This document shows, one piece after another, positions 22,629 to 33,913 of a stretch of DNA of 64,000 nt. Under the pieces are notes generated by a model. It was not told the DNA's origin, searched no databases, and saw only the letters and a list, made by a program, of their open reading frames with translations. Source of the DNA: Gammaproteobacteria bacterium (GTDB lineage: Bacteria > Pseudomonadota > Gammaproteobacteria > Steroidobacterales > Steroidobacteraceae). The position numbers and the translations under genes are program-made. The stretch's first letter is position 1. The number at the start of each line of letters is the position of its first letter. The stretch lies in contig JAQGOF010000067.1 in NCBI GenBank assembly GCA_028293745.1, forward strand, positions 34,406-98,405, written 5' to 3'.

Positions 22629-23710
22629 GAGCGAAGTCTCAAGCGCAAATTCGCCAGCATGCGCGGACCCGCGATGAAGGCGAGGGCCAGCAACACGATC
22701 GCGGCATGGGTCCACCACAGACCCAGGAATTCAGGAATCGTACCGCGTGCCAGCCAGACTCTGCCGGCCGAGACCAGGTTGGAGTACGCGAAATACACCA
22801 CGATCGTGAGCCACACACGCGAGTAGCGTCCCTGACGAGGCCGTAAGCGTGCGAGCGGCACGGCGATCAATGTGAGAACCAGACACATCGTGGGCAGCGC
22901 GATCCGCCAATGCAGCTCGGCTCGCTTTTCGGGATCCCTCGAGCCGATCAGGTCTTGCGTAGGCTGTGCTTCGATATTTTTGACCACATCGGAAGGTGTC
23001 GGCACCTGAATGGGAACCACGTGCTCGGCGAAGCGGACGATTCGAAATTGCGGGCTTCCGGGCACGCCTTCGAAACGTTCACCGTCATACAGCGTGATCG
23101 TGTGTGTCATGCCATCCGCCGTGACGGAGTGACGCGCGCGCTCGGCCAGCGCAACTTCGACGCGCGGACCGCGGTTATGTTCGACGAACACATTGCCAAG
23201 TGTGCCATCCGGATTCACGTCTTCCGCATAGACAACCGCACTGCCACCGAAAGTGCGGAATTTCCCTGGCGCAATTGCCGCAAAACGACCCGCGCGCGCG
23301 GCCGCGCTCCTGAGGCTGAGAGTGCGAGCTGTAGCGTCGGGTGAGAGCGAAAGCGTCAGCCACGCCAACCCGGCCGCCACGACGATCGCCAACAGAGCAA
23401 CGGGCGTGTAGACGGTACCCGGGCCCACGCCACAGGCGAGTGCAGCCGCCATTTCACTGTCGTGGTACATACGGCCAAACGCCAATACCACGCCCAGGAG
23501 CAGGCCCACCGGGATCAGAATGCTCAGGTTCTGCAATGCGCCCAGCCAGATCAGCTGCAGCACGACGCCCTGCGGAAACTGGTTGACGGCGGCTCGCTCC
23601 AGCACAACGGCGACCTGGTTGGCCAGCAGAATGACCAGCAGGACCGCGGTCACGACCACGGAGGCCACCACCACTTCCCGAAAAATGTAGCGCCCGAGGA
23701 TTTTCCCCAA
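22625..23710 (-). CDS. lptF: LPS export ABC transporter permease LptF
   Basis: MGKILGRYIFREVVVASVVVTAVLLVILLANQ; start overlap with lptG; divergent from pepA, a common gammaproteobacterial arrangement. Confidence 0.93.
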   Translation of the reverse strand: MGKILGRYIFREVVVASVVVTAVLLVILLANQVAVVLERAAVNQFPQGVVLQLIWLGALQNLSILIPVGLLLGVVLAFGRMYHDSEMAAALACGVGPGTVYTPVALLAIVVAAGLAWLTLSLSPDATARTLSLRSAAARAGRFAAIAPGKFRTFGGSAVVYAEDVNPDGTLGNVFVEHNRGPRVEVALAERARHSVTADGMTHTITLYDGERFEGVPGSPQFRIVRFAEHVVPIQVPTPSDVVKNIEAQPTQDLIGSRDPEKRAELHWRIALPTMCLVLTLIAVPLARLRPRQGRYSRVWLTIVVYFAYSNLVSAGRVWLARGTIPEFLGLWWTHAAIVLLALAFIAGPRMLANLRLRLRS

Positions 23711-23758
23711 CCGAAGGCTCGCTTAGTTACACTGGCAAAAATTTCAAGGGGAGATCGA

Positions 23759-25264
23759 ATGCAGTTCGAGGTCTGGGCCAAAGGATTGGCCACACTCAGC
23801 GTTGATTGTATCGTTCTCGGTGTCTTCGAGGAGGGTGAGCTGCCAGAAGAGACGCATGGTATCGACTCGGCATCCAACGGGTACCTCAAGAAGCTGCTGG
23901 CCCGCGGGGACTTCTCCGGACGCACAGGGGAAACCCTGCTGCTCGCCGAAGTGCCCGGAATCGAAGCGTCCCGTGCTCTCCTGACGGGCCTCGGCGCAAA
24001 GAAGAGCTTCGGGCGCAAGAGTTGGCGCCGCTCGCTCGGCGCGGCCATGACCGCAATTTCCAAGACCCGGATTGCGAGCATTGCCGTGGCAATCGACCGG
24101 CCGCCCCCGAAGGACCTCGACGACTATTATTTCGGGCGCGCAATCGCTGAAATCGTCGGCTCAACCCTGTACAGGGTCAACGATCTGAAGACGACCAAGA
24201 AACCAAAAGCGGCGCCCTTGCAAAAAGTCCTGGCGGGACCGGTGCGCAAGGCCGGTGTGGAAGCTGCCGAGCGCGGGCTGGAACATGGACAAGCCGTGTC
24301 GTCCGCCGTGAGCCTGCAGCGCGACTTGGCCAATCTGCCTGCCAATGTCTGCACGCCGATTTACCTCGCGGACCAGGCACGCGCGCTCGCGAAGCAGTAC
24401 ACGTCACTGCGCGTCCAGGTTCTCGATGAAGCGGCTATCAAGAAGGAGAAGATGGGCTGCCTGCTCGCAGTCTCGCAGGGAAGTGCTCAGCCGCCGCGCT
24501 TCATCGTGCTCGAGCATCGCGTCGGCGGTCGCGGCGCCAAGGATGACAGCCCCCCTGTCGTACTCATCGGCAAGGGTGTGACCTTCGATACGGGTGGTAT
24601 CTCGCTCAAAGACCCTCCCGGCATGGACGAGATGAAGTTCGATATGAGCGGGGCCGCTGCGGTGCTGGCATCGATGTCACTCGTCGCGAAGCTGCGCCTG
24701 CCGATGCGCGTCATCGGACTCGTCGGCGCAGTCGAAAACATGCCCAGTAGCCGGGCCGTCAAGCCGGGTGACATCGCAACGAGCGCTGCGGGACTGACAG
24801 TCGAGATTCTCAACACGGATGCGGAGGGCCGGCTCGTTCTGTGCGACGCGCTTCACTACTCGCGGCGCTTCAATCCCGCCATAGTCGTAGATATTGCGAC
24901 ATTGACCGGTGCGTGCGTCGTTGCACTGGGGCATCATCACTCAGGCGCCATGGGTAATGACGAAGATCTCGTGCATGAGCTCGTGGAGGCGGGTATGCGT
25001 GCGGATGACCGGGCGTGGCAGTTGCCCCTCACCGATGAGTACGCCGACCAGTTGAAGAGCAACTTCGCGGATTTCGCGAATGTAGGTGGGCGCGAGGGTG
25101 GTGCCATTACGGCTGCGGCATTCCTGAGCAAGTTCACCAAGGGGCTCAAATGGGCGCATCTCGACGTCGCAGGGACCGCTTATCAGGGCGGTGCGCAGAA
25201 AGGCAGTACGGGCCGGCCAACGCCGTTGCTCGCAGACTTTCTTATCCGTCGCGCGGGCCTTTGA
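23759..25264 (+). CDS. pepA: Leucyl aminopeptidase (M17)
   Basis: VLIGKGVTFDTGGISLKDPPGMDEMKFDMSGAAAV and NTDAEGRLVLCDAL. Confidence 0.96.
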   Translation: MQFEVWAKGLATLSVDCIVLGVFEEGELPEETHGIDSASNGYLKKLLARGDFSGRTGETLLLAEVPGIEASRALLTGLGAKKSFGRKSWRRSLGAAMTAISKTRIASIAVAIDRPPPKDLDDYYFGRAIAEIVGSTLYRVNDLKTTKKPKAAPLQKVLAGPVRKAGVEAAERGLEHGQAVSSAVSLQRDLANLPANVCTPIYLADQARALAKQYTSLRVQVLDEAAIKKEKMGCLLAVSQGSAQPPRFIVLEHRVGGRGAKDDSPPVVLIGKGVTFDTGGISLKDPPGMDEMKFDMSGAAAVLASMSLVAKLRLPMRVIGLVGAVENMPSSRAVKPGDIATSAAGLTVEILNTDAEGRLVLCDALHYSRRFNPAIVVDIATLTGACVVALGHHHSGAMGNDEDLVHELVEAGMRADDRAWQLPLTDEYADQLKSNFADFANVGGREGGAITAAAFLSKFTKGLKWAHLDVAGTAYQGGAQKGSTGRPTPLLADFLIRRAGL

Positions 25265-25282
25265 CGAGGAACGGCGTCAGTC

Positions 25283-25819
25283 ATGCACGACAGCGCCGGC
25301 ACGTCCGATTCTGCCGCCTCGAGCGACGGAAGTTCATCGCCGCTCGGCTCGTCAGGCGATAGCCAGGCGAGCCATGCCGTTGAAGGGTTGCGTGTCGATT
25401 TCTACATTCTCGATGAGTCCTCTGCCGGCGCGCGGTTGAAACTCGCCTGCAGATTGGCTGAGAAAGCCTATCTCGCGGCACAGACTGCGCTTGTGTGGCA
25501 CACGGATGCCGAAGAGCTCAAGGCGTTCGATGATTTGCTGTGGACGTTCATGGACGGCAGTTTCGTGCCGCATGAGATGCTCACAGCGGGCGCATCGAGC
25601 GAGGACACCCCTGTACTGCTGAGTGCCGGGACGGCGCCCCCTGCGGACATCGACATCATCATCAATCTCGCCCCGGAAGTGCCCACCTGCCTGTCGCGCA
25701 CGCGGCGCATTGCCGAAATCATCGATGGCGACGATTCACGTCGCCGCGCCGGCCGGGCACGTTTCAAGGCCTATCGGGACCTGGGCATTCAGCCAGCATC
25801 CCACAACGTTCGCGCCTGA
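25283..25819 (+). CDS. holC: DNA polymerase III chi subunit
   Basis: VDFYILDESSAGARLKLACRLAEKAYLAAQTALVWHTDAEELKAFDDLLWTF; Ser-rich N-terminal extension if the track start is right. Confidence 0.88.
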   Translation: MHDSAGTSDSAASSDGSSSPLGSSGDSQASHAVEGLRVDFYILDESSAGARLKLACRLAEKAYLAAQTALVWHTDAEELKAFDDLLWTFMDGSFVPHEMLTAGASSEDTPVLLSAGTAPPADIDIIINLAPEVPTCLSRTRRIAEIIDGDDSRRRAGRARFKAYRDLGIQPASHNVRA

Positions 25820-25849
25820 CGCCGCAGCCGGGGGCTGCACGTCACGGGC

Positions 25850-25855
25850 TATAAT
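25850..25855 (+). promoter_or_regulatory. Candidate -10 element TATAAT upstream of valS
   Basis: Exact TATAAT about 58 bp before the valS ATG; no convincing -35. Confidence 0.4.
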
Positions 25856-25912
25856 TTATACTCGGGCGGGTGGCGCCCTCTTCGCGCCTGCACAGGTCCC
25901 GAGCCATTATTG

Positions 25913-28684
25913 ATGGATAAAGTCTACGCGCCGCAAGAAATCGAGCGGCGGATTTACGAGCGCTGGGAATCGAACGGATGGTTTGCGCCTCGCGGCGACG
26001 GACCCCCGTATTCCATCGTGATTCCCCCACCGAACGTGACGGGCACGCTCCACCTCGGGCATGCGTTTCAGCAGACGCTGATGGACGCGCTCACTCGCTA
26101 TCACCGCATGCGAGGCGATACCACGCTCTGGCAACCGGGTACTGATCATGCCGGCATCGCAACTCAGATGGTCGTCGAGCGCCAGCTCAACGCGCAGGGA
26201 TTGAAGGGAAGCGATCTCGGCCGCGAAAAATTCGTCGAGCGAGTCTGGGAGTGGAAGGAGCAATCCGGCGGCACCATGGCATCGCAGATGCGCCGCCTGG
26301 GCGACTCGGTTGACTGGTCTCGCGATGCCTTCACCATGGATCCCCAGCGCGCGGCGGCTGTGGTCGAGGTGTTCGTGCGTCTGCACGAAGAAGGCCTGAT
26401 TTATCGCGGTAAGCGGCTGGTCAACTGGGACCCGGTGCTGCTCAGCGCCTTGTCCGATCTCGAAGTGCAGAGCGAGCCGGAAGACGGTCAACTGTGGCAC
26501 CTGCGCTACCCGCTCGAGGATGGATCGGGCAACCTCGTCGTGGCCACGACTCGTCCCGAAACGATGTTCGGCGACACGGCAGTGGCCGTGAATCCCGACG
26601 ACGAGCGCTACAAACACCTGGTCGGCAAGAAAATCCGGCTGCCGCTGGCGGACCGGCTGATTCCCATCATCGCGGACACCTATGTTGATTCCGCATTTGG
26701 GTCCGGCGCCGTCAAGATCACCCCTGCCCACGATTTCAACGACTACGAGATCGGCGCACGCCACGGCCTCGAGCAGATCAACATCCTCACACCGCGCGCG
26801 GCGCTGAATGACAACGTGCCGGAGCGCTTCCGGGGCCTCGATCGTTTCGAAGCGCGCAAGCGTGTCGTCGCGGAACTGGGAGCCGCGGGACTCATCGAGC
26901 GGATCGAAAAGCACCAGTTGGTCGTCCCGCGGGGAGAACGCACCAACGCCGTGCTGGAGCCGTATCTCACGGACCAGTGGTACGTGAAGATTGCACCCCT
27001 GGCGGCGCCCGCCGTGGCTGCGGTCGAAGACGGCCGGACGCGATTCATCCCGGAAAACTGGGCCAAAACGTATTTCGAATGGATGCGCAACATCAAGGAC
27101 TGGTGTGTGAGCCGCCAGATCTGGTGGGGACATCGCATACCCGCCTGGTACGACCCGCAGGGCAACGTGTACGTCGGGCGCAGCGAGGCTGAGATCCGCG
27201 CCCAGCACAAGATTGCCGCGAGCGTGAAGTTGAAGCAGGACGACGACGTACTCGACACCTGGTTCTCCTCTGCGCTGTGGCCGTTCTCCACGCTCGGCTG
27301 GCCGGATAAAACACCGGAGCTGGCGAAGTTCTATCCGACGAGTGTGCTCATCACAGGCTTCGACATCATCTTCTTCTGGGTCGCGCGCATGATGATGATG
27401 GGCGTGAAGTTCATGGGCGACGTGCCGTTCCGTGATATCTACATCACCGGACTCATCCGCGACGAGCACGGCGACAAGATGTCGAAGTCCAAGGGCAACG
27501 TCATCGATCCGCTCGACATCGTTGACGGCATAGAGCTGGAAGCGTTGGTGGCGAAGCGCACCAGCGGCATGATGCAGCCGCAGCTCGCCGACAGCATCGC
27601 AAAGTCCACCCGCAAACAATATCCGGAAGGAATCTCCCCGCACGGAACCGATGCACTGCGGTTCACTCTTGCAGCGCTTGCGGCGCCGAGCCGCGATATC
27701 CGCTTCGACTTGGGACGCGTTGCGGGCTATCGCAACTTCTGCAACAAGTTGTGGAATGCTGCGCGGTTCGTCGAGATGTCAGTTGGCGACGCTGCCCTGA
27801 CCGACAGTGGGCCGGTCGAGCTGTCAATGGCGGATCAATGGATCCGCTCGCGTTTCGGACGCATGATCGCCGATGTGGAAGCGGCTTTCCGCGACTACCG
27901 GTTCGACTTCGCGGCCACTGCGCTGTATGAATTCACGTGGTATGCCTTCTGCGACTGGTACCTCGAGCTGACGAAGCCCGTGTTGCAGTCGGACAGCGTC
28001 TCGGCGGCCATGAAACGTGGCACTCGCAAGACGCTCGTCGAAATTCTCGAAGCGCTGCAGCGGGCACTGCATCCTCTAATGCCATTCATCACGGAGGAGA
28101 TCTGGCAGGGTGTTGCGGGATTGGCCGGACGCGCGGGTCCAACTGTGATGCTCGCGAGCTATCCGCAAGCAACGGAGTACCCGCATGACGAAGTGGCCGA
28201 GAAGGAAATCGGCTGGGTACAGTCCTTCGTGCTCGGAGTGCGCCAGATCCGCGGTGAGATGAACATCAAGCCCTCGAGGCTGATTCCGGTGCTGCTGAGG
28301 AACGCCTCCGACCAGGACAAGATCTACGCCGAGCGCCATCGTCCCTACCTCGAGAGACTCGCTGGGCTCGAGAGCGTGACGGTGGTGCCCGAAGGTGCGC
28401 AGCCGCCGGAGGCAGCCATTGCTCTCGTCGGCGACCTGTCAATCCTGGTGCCCATGGAGGGCCTCATCGATGCCGCCGCCGAAGCGGAACGCCTCGGCAA
28501 GCAGCTGGCGAAAGCGCAGGCCGATCTCGCCAAGACAGGGCAGAAGCTTGCGAACGAGAACTTCGTGCGCAATGCGCCACCCGAGGTCGTCGAAGCCGAG
28601 CGGGCCCGCGTTGCCGAGCTCGAACGCACTGTGATCAGCCTCACGGCGCAGCTGGAGCGTGTGCGGCGATTATTCAAGCCATGA
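25913..28684 (+). CDS. valS: Valine--tRNA ligase
   Basis: [41 protein letters not shown]-terminal coiled coil. Confidence 0.98.
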   Translation: MDKVYAPQEIERRIYERWESNGWFAPRGDGPPYSIVIPPPNVTGTLHLGHAFQQTLMDALTRYHRMRGDTTLWQPGTDHAGIATQMVVERQLNAQGLKGSDLGREKFVERVWEWKEQSGGTMASQMRRLGDSVDWSRDAFTMDPQRAAAVVEVFVRLHEEGLIYRGKRLVNWDPVLLSALSDLEVQSEPEDGQLWHLRYPLEDGSGNLVVATTRPETMFGDTAVAVNPDDERYKHLVGKKIRLPLADRLIPIIADTYVDSAFGSGAVKITPAHDFNDYEIGARHGLEQINILTPRAALNDNVPERFRGLDRFEARKRVVAELGAAGLIERIEKHQLVVPRGERTNAVLEPYLTDQWYVKIAPLAAPAVAAVEDGRTRFIPENWAKTYFEWMRNIKDWCVSRQIWWGHRIPAWYDPQGNVYVGRSEAEIRAQHKIAASVKLKQDDDVLDTWFSSALWPFSTLGWPDKTPELAKFYPTSVLITGFDIIFFWVARMMMMGVKFMGDVPFRDIYITGLIRDEHGDKMSKSKGNVIDPLDIVDGIELEALVAKRTSGMMQPQLADSIAKSTRKQYPEGISPHGTDALRFTLAALAAPSRDIRFDLGRVAGYRNFCNKLWNAARFVEMSVGDAALTDSGPVELSMADQWIRSRFGRMIADVEAAFRDYRFDFAATALYEFTWYAFCDWYLELTKPVLQSDSVSAAMKRGTRKTLVEILEALQRALHPLMPFITEEIWQGVAGLAGRAGPTVMLASYPQATEYPHDEVAEKEIGWVQSFVLGVRQIRGEMNIKPSRLIPVLLRNASDQDKIYAERHRPYLERLAGLESVTVVPEGAQPPEAAIALVGDLSILVPMEGLIDAAAEAERLGKQLAKAQADLAKTGQKLANENFVRNAPPEVVEAERARVAELERTVISLTAQLERVRRLFKP

Positions 28685-29652
28685 ACGCAGCCGCCGCGAT
28701 TGATATTGATTCCGCGGCGTTGCATCGCGCAGTCAGCACGCTCGAGACCCTCATTCTGGGTAAGCCGGCACAGGTTCGGCTGTGTCTCGCCTGCCTGCTC
28801 GCCCGCGGCCACCTGCTCATCGAAGACGTGCCGGGTGTCGGCAAGACCACACTGGCGCACGCGCTCGCGCATGTGCTGGGCCTTGCGTGGCAGCGCGTGC
28901 AGTTCACGAGCGATCTGCTGCCAGCCGACATCATCGGCGTATCCGTCTTCGATCGTGCCGGCCAGCAGTTCCATTTTCGCCAGGGGCCGATCTTCACCCA
29001 GCTGCTGCTGGCGGATGAAGTAAATCGGGCCAGCCCGCGCACGCAGAGCGCGCTCCTCGAGGCGATGGAGGAGCGGCAGATCAGCGCTGATGTGACGACG
29101 TATCGGCTACCCGAGCCTTTTTTCGTCGTCGCGACACAAAATCCGCACGAGCAGCTCGGCACCTTTGCATTGCCTGAGTCGCAGCTCGACCGGTTTCTCA
29201 TGCGAGTCACACTCGGTTATCCGGACGCTGCTCACGAGCGCGAGCTGCTCCGCAGCGGCGAGCGCAGGGAGATGTTGCCGCAGATCGCTTCTGCTCTGAC
29301 TCCAGAGGCGGTCATCAGGATTCAGGCCCGTGTCCGCACCGTATATGTGTCGGACGCAGTGTTGGACTACGCGCAAGCACTAATCGCGCGAACGCGCGAC
29401 CGTACGGACTTGAAACTCGGTTTGTCGCCACGCGCGGGACAAGGTCTCATTCGGGCCGCCCAGGCATGGACCTATCTCGCGGACCGAAATGCGGTGCTTC
29501 CGGATGATATCCAGGCCGTACTTGCCGCCGTTGTTTCCCACCGCCTGGAGTACAGCGCTGAGGCCGCCGCCAGAATCGGCCGGACCGGCAGCGGCGGCGA
29601 CGGCCACGCAATCGCGAACGAGTTGATCCGAGCCGTACCCGTCCCAGTCTGA
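28681..29652 (+). CDS. MoxR-family AAA+ ATPase
   Basis: [57 protein letters not shown]. Confidence 0.96.
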   Translation: MNAAAAIDIDSAALHRAVSTLETLILGKPAQVRLCLACLLARGHLLIEDVPGVGKTTLAHALAHVLGLAWQRVQFTSDLLPADIIGVSVFDRAGQQFHFRQGPIFTQLLLADEVNRASPRTQSALLEAMEERQISADVTTYRLPEPFFVVATQNPHEQLGTFALPESQLDRFLMRVTLGYPDAAHERELLRSGERREMLPQIASALTPEAVIRIQARVRTVYVSDAVLDYAQALIARTRDRTDLKLGLSPRAGQGLIRAAQAWTYLADRNAVLPDDIQAVLAAVVSHRLEYSAEAAARIGRTGSGGDGHAIANELIRAVPVPV

Positions 29653-30635
29653 TGAAGACGAGGCTGCGCGGGCGGATGGCCCGGTGGATCAGGAAGCGGC
29701 AAGGCCCGGACAGCCTGCCGTTGACCTTGTCTCGCAAGAGACTGTACATCCTCCCCACGCGCGCAGGCGTCGGATTTGGACTGCTGCTAGCCCTAATGCT
29801 CGTAGCGGGACTCAACTACGCCAACAGCACGGCGCTGTTCCTCACCTTCTTGTTGACGGGCTTCGCACTGGTCGCCATGCACCAGTGCCACCGGAATCTT
29901 CTCGGCGCGCAGTTGGTTGCTGCGACTGCTCAGCCAACTTTCGCCCACCGCAGCGGCACCCTCAGTCTGATCTTTGAGAATGCGGCTGCAGCGGCACGCT
30001 TGCGAATCGCGGCCGGGGTTGGAGACGAGCCCGTAGCGCCGACCGACTTGCCCGCGCGTGGGCGCGGCAAAGTCGAGCTGTCGGTGGCTGCAGCTAAGCG
30101 CGGCCTGGTGCAGATCGACCGGCTGCACCTCATCACCACGCACCCGTTCGGACTATTCCGCACGTGGACTTGGGTGCATGCGCCGGTCGAGATGCTCGTG
30201 TACCCCCGTCCGAATGGCTCGCTGCCGATGCCCACTCATTACGGCAACAAGGCCGGCGCAAGATCTGTCACCAACACCGGCTCCGACGAATGGCTGGGCT
30301 TGCGGCCGTTCCGCGATGGCGATTCACCCCGGCAGGTCGACTGGAAGGCCTACGCCCGCGAGGCACCCTTACTGGTGAAGGAATACAGTGCCGCGGGCGC
30401 GGAACTGCGGATGTTCGACTTTGGCGCGCTCGGCAACTTGCAGCTCGAGACGAAACTGGAACAACTGGCCCGTTGGGTAGTGGACGCGGAAGGAGGTGGC
30501 GAGCGTTACGGGTTGAGGCTTCCCGACAATCACATCGAACCCGATCGCGGGCCGGAACATCGACATCGATGTCTCGCAGCACTGGCGATGTTCGGGCTCG
30601 AGGATGCGCAGCGTGGCGAAGACAAAGCCACCTGA
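29652..30635 (+). CDS. DUF58 domain-containing protein
   Basis: TM pair followed by GLRPFRDGDSPRQVDWKAYAREAPLLVKEY. Confidence 0.92.
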   Translation: MKTRLRGRMARWIRKRQGPDSLPLTLSRKRLYILPTRAGVGFGLLLALMLVAGLNYANSTALFLTFLLTGFALVAMHQCHRNLLGAQLVAATAQPTFAHRSGTLSLIFENAAAAARLRIAAGVGDEPVAPTDLPARGRGKVELSVAAAKRGLVQIDRLHLITTHPFGLFRTWTWVHAPVEMLVYPRPNGSLPMPTHYGNKAGARSVTNTGSDEWLGLRPFRDGDSPRQVDWKAYAREAPLLVKEYSAAGAELRMFDFGALGNLQLETKLEQLARWVVDAEGGGERYGLRLPDNHIEPDRGPEHRHRCLAALAMFGLEDAQRGEDKAT

Positions 30636-32658
30636 AGGGTCGCGTCGCGGCCTCTTCTGGGCGACAGGTGCGTTCGGCGCGGGTGTATTGCTCAACGTCG
30701 ATCGCGTGCCTTCGTGGGTCCCCGTCGCGGCACTAGTTCTGGTCTTTTGGCGCGTGATGGCAGGTTCCCGGTCGTTGCGCCTGCCGGGCGCCGTGATAAG
30801 AACCCTGCTGGCGTTACTGCTGGTTGCAGGTGTCATGCTTCGGTTCCATACGCTCAACGGGCTGAGCGCCGGCACGGCCCTGCTCATATTGATGGGCTCG
30901 GTCAAACTGTTGGAAACCCGCGCTCAACGGGATCAATTCATCGTGGTTGCGGCGGCGGTGTTTCTGTTGGTGGCTGCGTGTCTCGACAGACAAGGCCTGG
31001 TCCGCGCACCGTTGTACCTGTTGCATGCATGGCTGTGTTGTGCCGCGTTGGCGGTTATCGCATACGTTCCCACCGCTTCGGCCCTGGCTTCATCACTGGC
31101 TTCATCGACGGCCCAGGTCGGTCTCGACAATCGCGCCGCCATGCTGCTCGCGGGCCGAAGCCTGCTATTCGCCTTGCCGCTCGCAGTCATGCTGTTCGTG
31201 TTCTTCCCGCGCCTGCCCGGCGCCTTCTGGGCCATTCCCAGGTCCGACGCGGCGCTCACCGGCCTGGGCGACTCGATGAGCCCCGGCAGCATCGCCCAAC
31301 TGACCAACTCATACGAAGTTGCCTTCAGGGCCCACTTCGACGGTCCTCCGCCGCCCCCGCAGGAGCTTTACTGGCGCGGCCCGGTGTTGCACGAATTCGA
31401 CGGCTTCACCTGGCGGCGGACGGCTCACAGCTTCGCCCACATGCAGCCGCTCCAGTATCTTGGCACCGAGTACCGCTACCGCATCGCACTCGAGCCCAGT
31501 GCGCAGCGCTGGTGGTTCTCACTGGATACTGCGACGGGCTCGCCCGTGCCCAAGGTCTATTTCACCTTCGACTACCAGCTGATCTCGGCTGAGCCGGTCA
31601 CGGAAGGAACCAACTACGCGCTCGTGTCGTACACGCACACCCGGGCCATGCAGCCGCTCGCACAGCTCGCGCGTCGTTATGACACCGGGTTGTCCGGGGA
31701 GCGAAATCCCAGGTCGCGCGCGCTGGCGGTCAAGCTTCGCAGTAGTGCGGCGTCCGATGACGCATACGTTGCCTCAGTGCTCGATTTGTTTCGCACGGGT
31801 GGCTTCGAGTACACGTTGACACCGCCGCGGCTCGGTTTCGACTCGGTGGATGATTTCCTATTCAACACCCGGCTGGGGTTTTGCGGACACTACGCCTCGG
31901 CGTTCGTGTTGATGATGCGTGCCGCCGGTATTCCAGCCCGGGTCGTCACCGGCTATCTCGGCGGCGAATGGAACCCCATTGGCCACTACTTCGTCGTGCG
32001 GCAGTCCGACGCACACTCCTGGGCGGAGGTGTGGCTGGATGACCGCGGCTGGACGCGGATAGATCCGACCGCGGTCGTCGCACCCGAGCGCCTGCGCCGC
32101 GGCATTCTCGATATCCTGCCGAACGCCGTCTCCGCGCCGGCCCGGTTCGTGTGGTCGCAACCCTGGCTGGGGGGCCTGTTGCAACGCTGGGACGCGCTCA
32201 ACACGGCGTGGAATGATCGGGTGATCAAGTTCAACTACGGCGATCAGTTGCGCCTGCTGCAGCAGTTCGGGTTCAAGTCTCCGGGGGCCCGGGAGCTGGG
32301 TTGGGCGTTTGGCGCCGGGCTCGTTGGTTGGATGCTGTGGATCGCGTGGCATGTTGGACGGGGAGCGCCGCGATCGCGACCGGACAAACTTGCACGCGCG
32401 TACACCGCTCTGTGCAAGAAACTCGGCCGTGCGGGCGTTACGCGGGAATCACACCAGGGACCGCTGGCATTCGCGGGTGAAGTCTCCAGACACCGGCCCG
32501 ACTTGCCCGCGGATGTGCAGCACCTGCTCCTTCGATATGCTCAATTGCGGTACGGCCGCACGGAAGGTGAGTCATACCTGGCTGACGTGCGTGACTTCGA
32601 GCGAGAAGTCAGCCGGCTGGCTCTACGCGCACGCGCATCAGAAACGCCGCGCCGATGA
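30604..32658 (+). CDS. TgpA-like membrane transglutaminase (DUF3488 plus transglutaminase core)
   Basis: Multiple TM segments then FLFNTRLGFCGHYASAFVLMMRAAGIPARVVTGYLGGEWN and SDAHSWAEVWLDDRGWTRIDPT (Cys/His/Asp). Confidence 0.94.
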   Translation: MRSVAKTKPPEGSRRGLFWATGAFGAGVLLNVDRVPSWVPVAALVLVFWRVMAGSRSLRLPGAVIRTLLALLLVAGVMLRFHTLNGLSAGTALLILMGSVKLLETRAQRDQFIVVAAAVFLLVAACLDRQGLVRAPLYLLHAWLCCAALAVIAYVPTASALASSLASSTAQVGLDNRAAMLLAGRSLLFALPLAVMLFVFFPRLPGAFWAIPRSDAALTGLGDSMSPGSIAQLTNSYEVAFRAHFDGPPPPPQELYWRGPVLHEFDGFTWRRTAHSFAHMQPLQYLGTEYRYRIALEPSAQRWWFSLDTATGSPVPKVYFTFDYQLISAEPVTEGTNYALVSYTHTRAMQPLAQLARRYDTGLSGERNPRSRALAVKLRSSAASDDAYVASVLDLFRTGGFEYTLTPPRLGFDSVDDFLFNTRLGFCGHYASAFVLMMRAAGIPARVVTGYLGGEWNPIGHYFVVRQSDAHSWAEVWLDDRGWTRIDPTAVVAPERLRRGILDILPNAVSAPARFVWSQPWLGGLLQRWDALNTAWNDRVIKFNYGDQLRLLQQFGFKSPGARELGWAFGAGLVGWMLWIAWHVGRGAPRSRPDKLARAYTALCKKLGRAGVTRESHQGPLAFAGEVSRHRPDLPADVQHLLLRYAQLRYGRTEGESYLADVRDFEREVSRLALRARASETPRR

Positions 32659-33895
32659 CAAACAGGATCGTGATCGACAGGATCGCAAGCCGCGAATCGT
32701 GGGTCAGCAGGGCCACGACGCCCGTCAGTGTAGGCCCGAGAATAGCCGCGGCTTTTCCCATCAGGTTGTAGAAGCCGAAGAATTCCCCGGACTTGCCCGG
32801 TGGCACGAGGCGACCGAACAGCGACCTGGACAGGGATTGAACACCGCCCTGCACGAGGCCGATGATGATGGCCATGATCATGAACTGCGTCTCGGTGCGC
32901 AGGAAATAAGCATAGCCCGCAATGCCCGCATACACGGCGATGCCGATGAGAATGCCGGCACGCGGCCCGATCTTCTGCCCCAGCCACCCAAATCCCAACG
33001 CCGCCGGAAAGCCGACGAACTGCACCACGAGTAGCGCCGTGATGAGGCTATTCTGCTTGAGACCGAGCGACAGGCCGTAGTCCACGGCCATCTTGATGAT
33101 GGTGTTGACACCATCGATGTAGAACCAATAGGCAAGCAGGAACATCAGCAGCGTCCGATCACCCCGGAGGTGCCGCAACGTGTTGAAAAGCTCGGCCGCC
33201 CCGGCACGAATTGCCTCACCAGCCGGTAAGGCCGCCTGTGTGGAGCGCTCACGCACAAACAGGATCGTGAACAGTGTAAAGCCGGCCCACCAGATACCGA
33301 CTGTAACAAATGACCAGCGCACCGCCTCACTGGCATCTGCAAGGCCGAACAGGGCAGGTTTCAAGACCATTGCAACATTGACTGCAAACAGCAGGCCGCC
33401 GCCCAGGTAGCCCATGGCATAGCCGTAACCCGAGACGAGGTCGTACTCGTGTTCTTCGGATACGTCGGTGAGAAGCGAGTCGTAGAACTGGTTGCCGCCC
33501 CAGAATCCGAGCGACGCAACTACATACAGAACAGCCGCGGTGAACCAGTCACCCTTGCTGACCAGGAACATGCCTGCGGTTGCGGCGGCGCCCAATACAG
33601 TGAAGAGCGCCAGAAGGCGCACGCGGGCACTGCTCTTGTCGGCGATGGCGCCTACCAAGGGAGCCACCAGCGCTACCAGGAAGCTTGCCATTCCGTTTGC
33701 GATGCCGAGCCGGAAGGTGCTCTCGGTGGCCGGCACGCCAGCGTTCCAGAACTGTTTGAAGAACAGCGGGAAAAAGCCGGCCATGACTGTGGTCGCGAAC
33801 GAGGAATTCGCCCAGTCATACATCGCCCAGCCAAAGACAGGTCGGCGCGTCAGAACGCGCCGGGTTCCGCTGCTCACGGCCGAAGCACTTGTCAT
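32609..33895 (-). CDS. MFS transporter (UMF1/Atg22-like)
   Basis: VFGWAMYDWANSSFATTVMAGFFPLFFKQ; 12-TM-like; start set at the internal Met (MTSASAV). Confidence 0.9.
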   Translation of the reverse strand: MTSASAVSSGTRRVLTRRPVFGWAMYDWANSSFATTVMAGFFPLFFKQFWNAGVPATESTFRLGIANGMASFLVALVAPLVGAIADKSSARVRLLALFTVLGAAATAGMFLVSKGDWFTAAVLYVVASLGFWGGNQFYDSLLTDVSEEHEYDLVSGYGYAMGYLGGGLLFAVNVAMVLKPALFGLADASEAVRWSFVTVGIWWAGFTLFTILFVRERSTQAALPAGEAIRAGAAELFNTLRHLRGDRTLLMFLLAYWFYIDGVNTIIKMAVDYGLSLGLKQNSLITALLVVQFVGFPAALGFGWLGQKIGPRAGILIGIAVYAGIAGYAYFLRTETQFMIMAIIIGLVQGGVQSLSRSLFGRLVPPGKSGEFFGFYNLMGKAAAILGPTLTGVVALLTHDSRLAILSITILFVIGAAFLMRVRVEPAG

Positions 33896-33913
33896 GCGCT
33901 GCGCGCAACTTTC

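Noticed and set aside
25907-27643. 578-aa minus-strand ORF opposite valS
   Set aside because: Shadow ORF of a high-GC gene; no family motifs, and valS is unambiguous on the + strand.
28681-32658. MoxR-DUF58-TgpA cluster as a novel system
   Set aside because: This is a widespread, previously recognised gene association; only the 3' overlap with the MFS gene is reported.
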